Source of the DNA: Roseinatronobacter bogoriensis DSM 18756
GTDB taxonomy: Bacteria > Pseudomonadota > Alphaproteobacteria > Rhodobacterales > Rhodobacteraceae
Length of the DNA: 14,161 bases
Reading direction: 5' to 3'
Assembly: GCF_004366635.1 (NCBI RefSeq)
Contig: NZ_SORN01000019.1
Location: forward strand, 1 to 14,161
Shown: positions 1 to 6,599 of the stretch, piece by piece
How the letters are laid out: each line of letters opens with the position of its first letter
Numbering within the stretch: the first letter of the stretch is position 1
Program-made: the position numbers and the translations under genes
Notes under the pieces: generated by a model
What the model was told of the DNA's origin: nothing
Database searches by the model: none
Seen by the model: the letters and a program-made list of their open reading frames with translations, nothing else

Positions 1-427
1 CCGCGTCGCGATGCCCCTCCACCAACTGGAGATAGCGTCGACCGCCTGATTTTGAGATGCGCGTATACATTGGGCTAACGTTAAGTCCGAATACGCCAAA
101 TTTGCAAGCTATTTATTACCAAAACGTGTTACAACAAGGCTTCACCAGAACTGGAGGCTCGGGGACGGTAACCCATTGAAAACTATAACATCGCAAAACC
201 GCAGATAGAGAATTTACCCAATTTTCTGTCGAACTTCAGAGGCAAACTTTGCTATCGACGCGAAGGGCGGAGAGCGGCCAGAAGCGATCGCAGCATTGCG
301 CCTGCAGAATGCTAAGAAAGCAGTCACATGTTTAACTGTCCCTGGACGCCCGGCGCTTGTTGAATATGCCACATCCGTTGTAACCACGAGATGATACTTA
401 TTTCTGAGCGACGGAGGTTTGGACAGT
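1..427. other. Gene-poor left flank, no supported gene
   Basis: I see no convincing gene here. It is visibly more AT-rich than the neighbouring genes. Two frames stay open from the window edge for a short way (to a TGA at 47-49 and a TAA at 76-78), so the C-terminal tail of an off-window gene is possible but cannot be identified. A longer minus-strand ORF (214-489) has no recognisable protein character and overlaps the end of the LysR gene. Around 260-277 there is a GCGAAGGGCGG-AGAGCGG stretch that resembles sequences in the other two gene-poor stretches of the window. Confidence 0.5.
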
Positions 428-1351
428 TCAGCTAGTCTGTTTCGTCCACGGACGCCCGCCTGCCAGTTCCTGCGCAAGATGATCCACAAGGGCGCGCAGT
501 TTCGCAGGCATAGGCGATATCGGCGGCCACAGCGCCAGCACCGGCGATGTCCGGGTCAAATTGTCTTGCAGCACAGGTTCCAGCCTGCCTGCCGCAACAG
601 GATCGGCCACGATGAAACCCGGCAACATGGCAAGCCCAAGACCGGCCAGTGCGAAGTCCCGCATCGCCTCGCCATTGTTCAGGGTCAGACGACTGTGAAC
701 CGGGGCGGGTACAAGCTTGCCACCGACCTCGAATTGCCAGACCTGCCCGTCGGGCAGGTTGCTGTAACTGAGCACGTGATGCCCGGCCAGATCAGTAGGT
801 GTTGCCGGATGGCCGTGTCTGGCCAGATAGGCGGGACTGCCGCAGGCGACCATCTGGTCGGTGCATAATGTGCGGCCGATCAGGGCGCTGTCGCGCGCCG
901 CGCCGATCCGCACGGCCAGATCGAAGCCGTCGCGGATCAGATCGCGCACCCGGTCGTCATAGTCGATCCGCAAGTCCAGTTCCGGATGCACCAAGGCGAA
1001 ACGGGCAAGTATCGGGCTGAGGAACAGCGTGCCGAAGCTCATTGGCGCCGTGATGGACAACCGTCCGCGTAGCGGGGTCGCGCCATCCATGCCCCAGGAT
1101 GCACTTTCAGTTGCCGCAGTGAGTGCGCTCAGGGCTGGGCGCAGGTGTTCGGCAAGCCGCAGGGCAGCCTCGGTCGGAGTAACGCGGCCTGCATTGCGCA
1201 GGAACAGGGCTGCTTGCAGGGCGCGTTCCAGATCGGAGATGCGCTTGCTGACAACGGATTTAGACAGGTTCATATGCGCTGCGGCGGCAGTGACGGTGCC
1301 AAGCTCCAGCACAGTCAGGAAGGTTTCAATTTCGTCCAAAGTGTAGCGCAT
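428..1351 (-). CDS. LysR-family transcriptional regulator
   Basis: A 307-residue DNA-binding regulator, normal length for the LysR family. The start is the ATG at 1351, giving MRYTLDEIETFLTVLELG; the open frame continues upstream to 1603, but that extension runs through the divergent dioxygenase gene and has no family resemblance. The winged HTH occupies about residues 4-62 (TVTAAAAHMNLSKSVVSKRI, then DLERALQAALFLR), and the periplasmic-binding-like effector domain about 91-295 (LSITAPMSFGTLFLSPIL onward; FDLAVRIG; GLGLAMLPGFIV). No strong Shine-Dalgarno precedes the start. It is divergent from a ring-cleaving dioxygenase over 117 bp containing a GTTCG-N7-CGAAC dyad of T-N11-A form, typical of an autoregulated LysR gene that controls its divergent neighbour. 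The inducer is unknown; an aromatic or quinone compound is inferred from context only. Confidence 0.92.
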   Translation of the reverse strand: MRYTLDEIETFLTVLELGTVTAAAAHMNLSKSVVSKRISDLERALQAALFLRNAGRVTPTEAALRLAEHLRPALSALTAATESASWGMDGATPLRGRLSITAPMSFGTLFLSPILARFALVHPELDLRIDYDDRVRDLIRDGFDLAVRIGAARDSALIGRTLCTDQMVACGSPAYLARHGHPATPTDLAGHHVLSYSNLPDGQVWQFEVGGKLVPAPVHSRLTLNNGEAMRDFALAGLGLAMLPGFIVADPVAAGRLEPVLQDNLTRTSPVLALWPPISPMPAKLRALVDHLAQELAGGRPWTKQTS

Positions 1352-1377
1352 TGACGCAGAGTATCGCGCGTGCTGCC

Positions 1378-1394
1378 GTTCGGCAATCGCGAAC
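1378..1394. promoter_or_regulatory. Candidate LysR operator, copy 1
   Basis: A 17-bp perfect dyad GTTCG-N7-CGAAC with the LysR-box form T(1380)-N11-A(1392), lying in the lysR/dioxygenase intergenic region. It is 27 bp before the lysR start and about 65 bp upstream of the presumed dioxygenase transcription start, the usual position of a LysR recognition site. A copy identical at 14 of 17 positions occurs at 6521-6537. Function is inferred. Confidence 0.6.
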
Positions 1395-1441
1395 ACCGGG
1401 TTGGCGACGAAGGCGCTGTTAAACTGCCCTGACCCTGCCAT

Positions 1442-1452
1442 ATTGGGACCAA
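1442..1452 (+). promoter_or_regulatory. Shared ATTGGGAMCAA promoter-proximal element, copy 1
   Basis: ATTGGGACCAA starts 27 bp before the ATG of the first dioxygenase. The same element (ATTGGGAACAA) starts 27 bp before the pirin ATG. A possible -10 CATATT overlaps its left end (1439-1444), with only a weak -35 (TGTTAA, 1417-1422). It may mark the -10 to +1 region or a second regulator half-site. Confidence 0.4.
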
Positions 1453-1468
1453 GGAAAGGAGGTGCCTT

Positions 1469-2410
1469 ATGGACCTGACTGGAATTCATCATCTGACTGC
1501 CATCACTGCCAATGCGCCCGGCAACAATCGGTTCTACACCGAAACGCTGGGGCTGCGGCGGGTGAAGAAGACCGTCAATCAGGACGATACATCCGCTTAT
1601 CATCTATTTTTCGCCGATGGCGCGGGCAGTCCCGGCACGGATCTGACATTCTTCGACTGGCCCGTGGCCCGCGAACGGCGCTGCACGCATGCGATCAGCC
1701 GCACCGGGCTGCGTGTGGCCGAAGACAGTCTGGACTATTGGGCCGGTCGCCTGCATGACGCGGGCCTGACGCGGGGCGAGATCACGCAGACCGATGGTCG
1801 CGCCACGCTGGATTTCGAAGACCCGGAAGGCCAGCGTTTTCGCCTGACCGCCGATGCCCCCGGCGCGGCGCATCCCTGGGACCGCAGCCCGGTCCCGCCT
1901 GATCATCAGATCCGCGGGCTGGGGCCGATCACGCTGTCTGTCCCGCAGCTTGCCCCGACTGAGGCTGTGCTGACTCATCTGATGAACATGCGCGCTGTGC
2001 GTGACTATGCCAGCCCCGATGGGGTGGGCCATGTGCATGTGTTCGAGATGGGCGCAGGCGGGCCCGCGGCGGAAGTGCATGTCGCCGTGCAGCCTGGCCT
2101 GCCCGTGGCGCAGCAGGGTGCTGGCGCTGTACATCACGTTGCGTTTCGCGTGCCGGACAAAGCTGCCCTCGCCCAATGGGCCGCGCATTTGAACGCCATG
2201 CGGATGCCCAGTTCCGGCGAGGTGGAGCGTTACTATTTCCGCAGTCTGTATTTCCGGGAACCGGGCGGAAACCTGTTCGAACTGGCGACTGACGGACCGG
2301 GCTTTGATGTGGATGAACCGTTCGAAACGATGGGCGAGGCGCTCTCGCTGCCACCCTTCCTGGAACCCCGCCGTGCCGTGATCGAGGCCGGACTGAAACC
2401 GCTGGACTAG
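1469..2410 (+). CDS. VOC-family ring-cleaving dioxygenase (MhqA/MhqE/MhqO type)
   Basis: A 313-residue cytosolic protein with four beta-alpha-beta modules of the vicinal oxygen chelate (glyoxalase/extradiol dioxygenase) superfamily, typical length for the MhqO-type group. Visible markers are GIHHLTAIT at the N-terminus (H7/H8), GLGPITLSV opening the second half (about 150), VHHVAFRV (H222/H223), and YYFRSLYFREPGGNLFELATDGPGF (255-279) with E271. The first-module His, fourth-module His and E271 are the likely metal ligands. Bacillus homologues belong to a regulon induced by methylhydroquinone and catechol and are thought to open quinol rings; the substrate here is not determined. An AAAGGAGG ribosome site precedes the ATG by a few bases. 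It is divergent from the LysR gene and followed by a GC-rich hairpin before the Kef gene. Sequence divergence from the second dioxygenase of the window is large, so it is not a recent duplicate. Confidence 0.9.
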   Translation: MDLTGIHHLTAITANAPGNNRFYTETLGLRRVKKTVNQDDTSAYHLFFADGAGSPGTDLTFFDWPVARERRCTHAISRTGLRVAEDSLDYWAGRLHDAGLTRGEITQTDGRATLDFEDPEGQRFRLTADAPGAAHPWDRSPVPPDHQIRGLGPITLSVPQLAPTEAVLTHLMNMRAVRDYASPDGVGHVHVFEMGAGGPAAEVHVAVQPGLPVAQQGAGAVHHVAFRVPDKAALAQWAAHLNAMRMPSSGEVERYYFRSLYFREPGGNLFELATDGPGFDVDEPFETMGEALSLPPFLEPRRAVIEAGLKPLD

Positions 2411-2421
2411 ACGAAACAAAA

Positions 2422-2451
2422 ACCCGTCGCCCCAATGACAGGGCGGCGGGT
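2422..2451 (+). terminator. GC-rich hairpin after dioxygenase gene
   Basis: An 11-bp stem (2422-2432 with 2441-2451, one G-T wobble) and an 8-nt loop, starting 12 bp after the dioxygenase stop. There is no T tract on the plus strand, so it is a weak intrinsic terminator for the upstream gene; the A-rich run before it would serve as a T tract only for minus-strand transcripts. It may attenuate read-through into the antiporter gene or protect the 3' end. Confidence 0.5.
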
Positions 2452-2456
2452 GTGTC

Positions 2457-2470
2457 ATATTGCGCAATAT
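2457..2470. promoter_or_regulatory. 14-bp perfect palindrome upstream of the antiporter gene
   Basis: ATATTGC-GCAATAT is a perfect palindrome lying between the dioxygenase 3' hairpin and the antiporter start, 47 bp before the ATG. It has the form of a dimeric repressor/activator operator and differs from the GTTCG-N7-CGAAC dyad found elsewhere in the cluster, so if functional it implies a different regulator. No good sigma70 hexamer pair is obvious around it. Confidence 0.4.
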
Positions 2471-2516
2471 CTGGCACTGACATGCAGATGTCGCGCAGCT
2501 TCAAGGAGGTCTGCCA

Positions 2517-4298
2517 ATGGCTGCAGAAGGGTTGGGACCGGTCATCGGCCCGATTGTGGTGCTGATGGGGGCGGCCGTGGTTGCCGTGCCGCTGTTCCGG
2601 CGTCTGGGCCTTGGGTCAGTGCTGGGGTATTTTGCTGCCGGGGCGCTGGTCGGGCCATCGGTGCTGGGCTTGTTCACGGACCCTGACACGATCCTGCACT
2701 TCGCCGAACTGGGCGTCGTGATGTTCCTGTTCGTTATCGGGCTGGAACTGCGCCCGCAAAAGCTGTGGGCGCTGCGCGGGCAGATTTTTGGCTTGGGGCT
2801 GGCGCAGGTCAGCCTTGCGATTGCCTTGCTGACCGTCGCGGGCATGGTCGCCTTTTCCCTGCCGCTGGTCACGGCCTTCATTGCAGGCGCGGGGTTCGTT
2901 CTGTCCTCGACCGCCGTCATCATGTCTGTCCTGCAGGAACGTGGCGAGATTGCCAGCCCCGAGGGGCAGAAATCCGTCTCGATCCTGCTGTTCGAGGATC
3001 TGCTGATCGTGCCCTTGCTGGTGGTCGTGGCGTTCCTGTCGCCTGTCGGGCAGGGAGCGGGCGGGCTTGGGGCGCTGGCGCTGGCGCTGGCCGGGCTGGT
3101 CGCGCTGCTGGTGGCCGGGCGCTGGCTGCTGGACCCGTTCTTCGCGCTTCTGGCCCGCGCCCGCGCCCGCGAGGTGCTGAGTGCGGGTGCGTTGCTGGTC
3201 GTTCTGGGGTCTGCCTTGCTGATGGAGGGCGTGGGCCTGTCGATGGCGATGGGTGCGTTTCTGGCGGGCGTCCTGCTGTCGGGTTCCAGCTATCGCCATC
3301 AGATCGAAAGCGACATCGAGCCGTTTAAGGGCCTTTTGATGGGGCTGTTCTTTCTCGCGGTCGGAATGTCGCTGAACCTTGCCGTAGTCGCAGCCGAATG
3401 GCCGCTGCTTCTGGCGATGCTGGTAGTCTATGTGCTGGTCAAGGCAGTGGCTATCTATGCTACCGCGCGGGTCTTTGGCGGGGCCAATCTGCCTGCCTTG
3501 CGCCGCACGGCCATGTTTGCACAAGGGGGCGAGTTTGCCTTTGTCCTTTACACGGCTGCACTGGCGGGCGGGGTGATCGATGCGCGCGAGAATGCGATTT
3601 TCTCGACTGTGGTGATTCTCTCGATGGCGATCACGCCGCTGATCCTGCTGGCCGCTGACCGGCTGTTGCGTGATCCGCAGGCTGCGCTGGACGGGATCGA
3701 GGCGGCTGATGGCCTGCATGGGCAGGTGCTGGTGATCGGCTTCGGGCGGTTTGGCCAGATTGCGCTTCAGATGCTGCTGGCACGTGGCGCGCAGGTTTCG
3801 GTGATCGAGAACAACCCCGACCGCATCCGCGAGGCCGCGCGCTTTGGCTTCAAGGTCTATTATGGCGATGGCACGCGGCTGGATATCCTGCACGCATCAG
3901 GCGCTGCAACCGCGCAGGTGATCCTGATCTGCGTCGATGACCGCCGCGCCGTCAGCGGTATCGCCGAACTGGTCCAGCACGAATTTCCGAATGCCGCCGT
4001 GCTGGCGCGCAGCTATGACCGAGGCCACTCGATGGACCTGATCCGCGCAGGTGTGGATTTCGAGATCCGTGAAACTGTTGAATCGGCGCTGCTGATGGGG
4101 GCGGAAGGGTTGCGCAGGTTGGGGCTTGACGACGCATCAGTGGCCGAGGCGCTGGACGAGACCCGCCGCCGTGACGCGCAGCGCCTAACCGAACAGGTGC
4201 AGGGCGATATCATGTCAGGCCGCGACAACATGCTGACCGCGCCCGTGCCCGAACCTCTGACCCCCGTCAAACTGATATCGAAAGGAGAACCACGATGA
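2517..4298 (+). CDS. Kef-type K+/H+ antiporter (CPA2 family) with RCK/TrkA-N domain
   Basis: A 593-residue inner-membrane protein. Residues 1-385 form the CPA2 antiporter domain of about 12-13 membrane segments; VLSSTAVIMSVLQE (128-141), the FEDLLIVP motif with E160/D161, the regulatory loop HQIESDIEPFKG (261-272), AVGMSLNL (281-288) and QGGEFAFV (336-343) match KefB/KefC closely. Residues 402-520 form an RCK (TrkA-N) domain with the Rossmann motif GFGRFG (408-413) and acidic E431. In E. coli such systems release K+ and acidify the cytoplasm when glutathione adducts of electrophiles accumulate, protecting against methylglyoxal and quinones; glutathione gating here is inferred. A strong AAGGAGGT site sits 6 bp before the ATG. 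The stop overlaps the next start (ATGA), coupling it to a flavin reductase. An alternative is a general monovalent cation/proton antiporter (YbaL-like). Confidence 0.9.
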   Translation: MAAEGLGPVIGPIVVLMGAAVVAVPLFRRLGLGSVLGYFAAGALVGPSVLGLFTDPDTILHFAELGVVMFLFVIGLELRPQKLWALRGQIFGLGLAQVSLAIALLTVAGMVAFSLPLVTAFIAGAGFVLSSTAVIMSVLQERGEIASPEGQKSVSILLFEDLLIVPLLVVVAFLSPVGQGAGGLGALALALAGLVALLVAGRWLLDPFFALLARARAREVLSAGALLVVLGSALLMEGVGLSMAMGAFLAGVLLSGSSYRHQIESDIEPFKGLLMGLFFLAVGMSLNLAVVAAEWPLLLAMLVVYVLVKAVAIYATARVFGGANLPALRRTAMFAQGGEFAFVLYTAALAGGVIDARENAIFSTVVILSMAITPLILLAADRLLRDPQAALDGIEAADGLHGQVLVIGFGRFGQIALQMLLARGAQVSVIENNPDRIREAARFGFKVYYGDGTRLDILHASGAATAQVILICVDDRRAVSGIAELVQHEFPNAAVLARSYDRGHSMDLIRAGVDFEIRETVESALLMGAEGLRRLGLDDASVAEALDETRRRDAQRLTEQVQGDIMSGRDNMLTAPVPEPLTPVKLISKGEPR

Positions 4299-4837
4299 CC
4301 AGGACCATTCTCGGCCTGAGCGGCAGCCTGAGGCGCGCATCGTTCAATGCAGGCTTGCTGCGCGCGGCCGCTGATCTGACGCCAGAGGGGACACGGATCG
4401 AGATCGGATCGATCCGCGATGTGCCGCTATATGATGGCGATCTGGAACGGGCCTCTGGCCTGCCGGGGGCTGTCGTGACCTTGCAGGCCCAGCTTCAGGC
4501 CGCTGACGGGGTGCTGCTGGTTACGCCGGAATACAACAACGGCATTCCGGGTGTGTTCAAGAATGCCATAGACTGGATGTCGCGCGGGCCGGGGTTGCAG
4601 ATGTGGGTGGACAAACCGGTCGCGGTGATCGGCGCATCGCCCGGCGGGTTCGGCACAATGATGGCGCAAGATCACTGGCTGCCCGTGCTGCGCACGCTCA
4701 AGGCCGATTTCTGGGCCGGGGGGCGGTTGATGGTGTCACGCGCGGGCGATCTGTTCGATGCGGATGGCAACCTGACCGATCCTGCCAGCCGCCAGCGGCT
4801 GGCAGCCTTCCTCGAGGGGTTTGCGAAGGTCATCTGA
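4295..4837 (+). CDS. NAD(P)H-dependent FMN/quinone reductase (FMN_red, ChrR/YieF-like)
   Basis: A 180-residue flavodoxin-fold flavoprotein, complete. The N-terminal phosphate-binding loop is GLSGSLRRASFN (7-18); TPEYNNGIPGVFKNAIDW (77-94) and GASPGGFG (113-120) are the other FMN-binding segments that define NADPH-dependent FMN reductases such as ChrR. Known members reduce quinones by two electrons, and also chromate and azo dyes; the physiological substrate here is inferred to be a quinone. The gene overlaps the antiporter by 4 bp, with AAAGGAG (4281-4287) ahead of its ATG. In E. coli the Kef channels need a quinone-reductase ancillary subunit (KefF/KefG, of the related Flavodoxin_2 family, encoded upstream), so this protein may be a non-homologous substitute. 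The gene ends at a strong hairpin facing a convergent gene. Confidence 0.9.
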   Translation: MTRTILGLSGSLRRASFNAGLLRAAADLTPEGTRIEIGSIRDVPLYDGDLERASGLPGAVVTLQAQLQAADGVLLVTPEYNNGIPGVFKNAIDWMSRGPGLQMWVDKPVAVIGASPGGFGTMMAQDHWLPVLRTLKADFWAGGRLMVSRAGDLFDADGNLTDPASRQRLAAFLEGFAKVI

Positions 4838-4843
4838 TTGCAG

Positions 4844-4881
4844 ACCAGCCCCCGGCCCGAGGTATCGGACCGGGGGCTGGT
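4844..4881. terminator. Bidirectional terminator hairpin between convergent genes
   Basis: A perfect 12-bp stem (4844-4855 with 4870-4881, rich in G and C) continues after one C/A mismatch as a further 4-bp stem CCGA/TCGG around a GGTA loop. It fills most of the 52-bp gap between the flavin reductase stop and the stop of the convergent dioxygenase-esterase gene. It lacks a T tract, but its size and position fit a shared terminator for both strands. Confidence 0.75.
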
Positions 4882-4889
4882 GGCATGCA

Positions 4890-6422
4890 TCAGGTGGGCG
4901 CGCGCTGGTCCAGCCAGGCTTTCGCAACCTCCAGATCCACCGTGCCAAGATCATGGCCGATGGGCAGGCTGCGGGCGTCCAGCGCCACCCCGGCCTCACG
5001 CAAGGCAAGTTCCAGTGCCGGAGCCATGCGGGCAAAAGGATCGCGCGTGCCCGACAGCAGCAGCACATCGGCCCCTGTCAGATCGGGCGTCGGCCTGTCG
5101 TCCAGCACATTGATGCCCCGCAGCAGGATCGCGCGACGCACCAGCCCCGGATGCAGCAGCATGATGGCCCCCAACAGGTTCGCACCATTGGAATAACCCA
5201 GATAGCTGATGCGCCCGGCATCCAGCCCATAGCTTTGGATCGCAGCTTCCATGAAGGCGCTGAATGCCTCGGCCTCGGATCGGATATCGGCCTGATCATA
5301 GGTCACCGCGTCATAGCGGCGAAACCAGCGGTTGATGCCTTCCTCGGTCGACCGTCCGCGTATGCCCAGAAGCGTGGCACGCGGCGCGATGCGCCGTGCC
5401 AGCGGCATCAGATCGGATTCGTTCCCGCCCGTCCCGTGCAACAGCACGATGACAGACCCGTCTGGATCGTCTGGAGTGTGGAAACGGTGGATGAAGGGCA
5501 GATCACGCATCGGCATCCTTTCTGCACCCGGAAGGGCGAATTGGGGCAGCATCACGCGCAGATCCTGCGCGCGCGCCGCGTCATGGAGCGGGAACAGCAG
5601 CGTCTGGCCCAGCTGTTCCAGCGTTTCGTCCACTGTAAAGCCTGGACCATCGGTTGCAAATTCAAACAGATGCCCGGCGGGATCGCGGACATAGAGCGAC
5701 AGGAAATAGCGCCGGTCATGCACTTCGGTCAGCCCCTGCGCATGGCCGAGGTCGCGCCGCATGCCGCGCACGGCATCGGCATCCGCAGCACGGAAAGCCA
5801 CATGGTCGATCATCCCCGTGCCGGGGATTGCGGGCACAAAGCCGCTTCCATCGCGTAGATCGATCAGGTCGGTATCCGACACCATCCGCTGCGCGGCACC
5901 GTCCAGCGCGCCAGGGCGATAGCCGAAGCGGGCAAGGAACTCGGCGGTTTCATCGCGTCTGTCACTCAGCAGCGTGATCGAGTGCAGGCGCGTGGGGGCA
6001 ATCGGATCGGGCAGCGGGGAGGCAGCAGGCAGATCGGCCCCCACCAGCTTCACGATGATCCCGTCCGGGTCGCGCAAGCGCATCACAGGCTCTCCAAATT
6101 CATGCGATGGCCCCTCGACCGGGACTTGTGCGCTGATCGCGCGGGCCAGCCAGTCGCCAATGCTGGCAGGCGGCACGGCAAGGGCAAATTCAAAGACCTG
6201 CCCGTGACCGCTACGCCCGCGCGCGCCCGCTTCCCATACCAGAAAGCTGATCAGGCTGCCGGGGCTGCCTGCTGCATCGCCATAGAACAGATGCAACTGC
6301 TCGCCATCGGCAAACCCGGCCGTCTGCTTGACCAGCCGCAAACCCAGAAAGCCAACGTAGAAATCGACATTCGCCTGCACCCGCGCTGTAATCGCGGTCA
6401 GGTGGTGCAATCCGGTAGGCAT
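4890..6422 (-). CDS. Fusion: VOC ring-cleaving dioxygenase + carboxylesterase/phospholipase-type hydrolase
   Basis: A 510-residue two-enzyme protein. Residues 1-295 are a four-module VOC dioxygenase: LHHLTAIT (H6/H7), RLHSITLLSD (about 145-154), MIDHVAF (H207), and RRYFLSLYVRDPAGHLFEFATDGPGF (237-262, E254). Residues about 305-510 are an alpha/beta hydrolase of the phospholipase/carboxylesterase family: oxyanion loop LLHGTGGNE (327-335), nucleophile GYSNG (S411), SGTRDPF (D461), and IGHDLG (H490), so the catalytic triad looks intact. In B. subtilis the same two activities are separate neighbouring genes, mhqE and mhqD, in this order. A plausible role is ring opening of a quinol followed by ester/lactone hydrolysis in one polypeptide; substrate unknown. 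GGAG lies 8 bp before the ATG. An SD-like AGAAAGGA (5516-5523) lies just before Met305 at the domain junction, so independent translation of the hydrolase half is possible. It is divergent from pirin. Confidence 0.9.
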   Translation of the reverse strand: MPTGLHHLTAITARVQANVDFYVGFLGLRLVKQTAGFADGEQLHLFYGDAAGSPGSLISFLVWEAGARGRSGHGQVFEFALAVPPASIGDWLARAISAQVPVEGPSHEFGEPVMRLRDPDGIIVKLVGADLPAASPLPDPIAPTRLHSITLLSDRRDETAEFLARFGYRPGALDGAAQRMVSDTDLIDLRDGSGFVPAIPGTGMIDHVAFRAADADAVRGMRRDLGHAQGLTEVHDRRYFLSLYVRDPAGHLFEFATDGPGFTVDETLEQLGQTLLFPLHDAARAQDLRVMLPQFALPGAERMPMRDLPFIHRFHTPDDPDGSVIVLLHGTGGNESDLMPLARRIAPRATLLGIRGRSTEEGINRWFRRYDAVTYDQADIRSEAEAFSAFMEAAIQSYGLDAGRISYLGYSNGANLLGAIMLLHPGLVRRAILLRGINVLDDRPTPDLTGADVLLLSGTRDPFARMAPALELALREAGVALDARSLPIGHDLGTVDLEVAKAWLDQRAPT

Positions 6423-6441
6423 GGCAAGTACTCCGATTCAG

Positions 6442-6457
6442 GGCGCATCTGTGCGCC
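6442..6457. promoter_or_regulatory. Inverted repeat in the leader of the fusion gene
   Basis: GGCGCA-TCTG-TGCGCC, a perfect 6-bp-arm dyad, lies 20 bp before the fusion gene start. It is just downstream (on the minus strand) of a possible -10 TATATA at 6470-6475, so it would be in or near the 5' leader. It could be an operator or a small RNA hairpin. Confidence 0.35.
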
Positions 6458-6520
6458 AGTTCAGGCCGGTATATAGGGTTCACAGCAGCGCGGCACGATC
6501 GACGGATGGGCGAAACCCGC

Positions 6521-6537
6521 GTTCGGCACAGGCGAAC
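6521..6537. promoter_or_regulatory. Candidate LysR operator, copy 2
   Basis: GTTCG-N7-CGAAC again, identical to 1378-1394 at 14 of 17 positions (GTTCGGCA and GCGAAC conserved, centre differs). It sits between the divergent fusion gene and pirin, 9 bp upstream of the pirin -35 candidate and 99 bp from the fusion start. Binding by the LysR protein of this cluster is inferred from the shared site. Confidence 0.6.
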
Positions 6538-6546
6538 AGGGTTTGC

Positions 6547-6583
6547 TTGCCGGATTGCCCCGCCACCCGTAAATTGGGAACAA
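6547..6583 (+). promoter_or_regulatory. Candidate sigma70 promoter for pirin, with shared ATTGGGAMCAA element
   Basis: TTGCCG (6547-6552), a 17-bp spacer, and TAAATT (6570-6575) make a reasonable housekeeping promoter 25 bp before the pirin ATG. ATTGGGAACAA (6573-6583) overlaps the -10 end and matches the element before the first dioxygenase, at the same 27-bp distance from the start codon. Confidence 0.45.
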
Positions 6584-6599
6584 CACAGGAGGCCGCGCC

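Noticed and set aside
1352..1603. Longer LysR reading frame starting at 1603
   Set aside because: The added 84 residues lie over the operator region and the divergent dioxygenase start and have no LysR similarity; MRYTLDEIETFL at 1351 is the family-like N-terminus.
2472..2486. Sigma54-like promoter TGGCAC...TGCA upstream of the antiporter gene
   Set aside because: GG and GC are separated by 9 bp rather than the strictly required 10, so the spacing does not fit a -24/-12 promoter.
2616..3893. Long minus-strand ORF (425 aa) opposite the antiporter gene
   Set aside because: Low-complexity Gln/Arg/His-rich translation typical of the antisense frame of a GC-rich membrane protein; no family features.
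4821..5858. Plus-strand ORF (345 aa) opposite the fusion gene
   Set aside because: Antisense shadow of the dioxygenase-esterase gene; its start overlaps the terminator hairpin and it has no domain signature.
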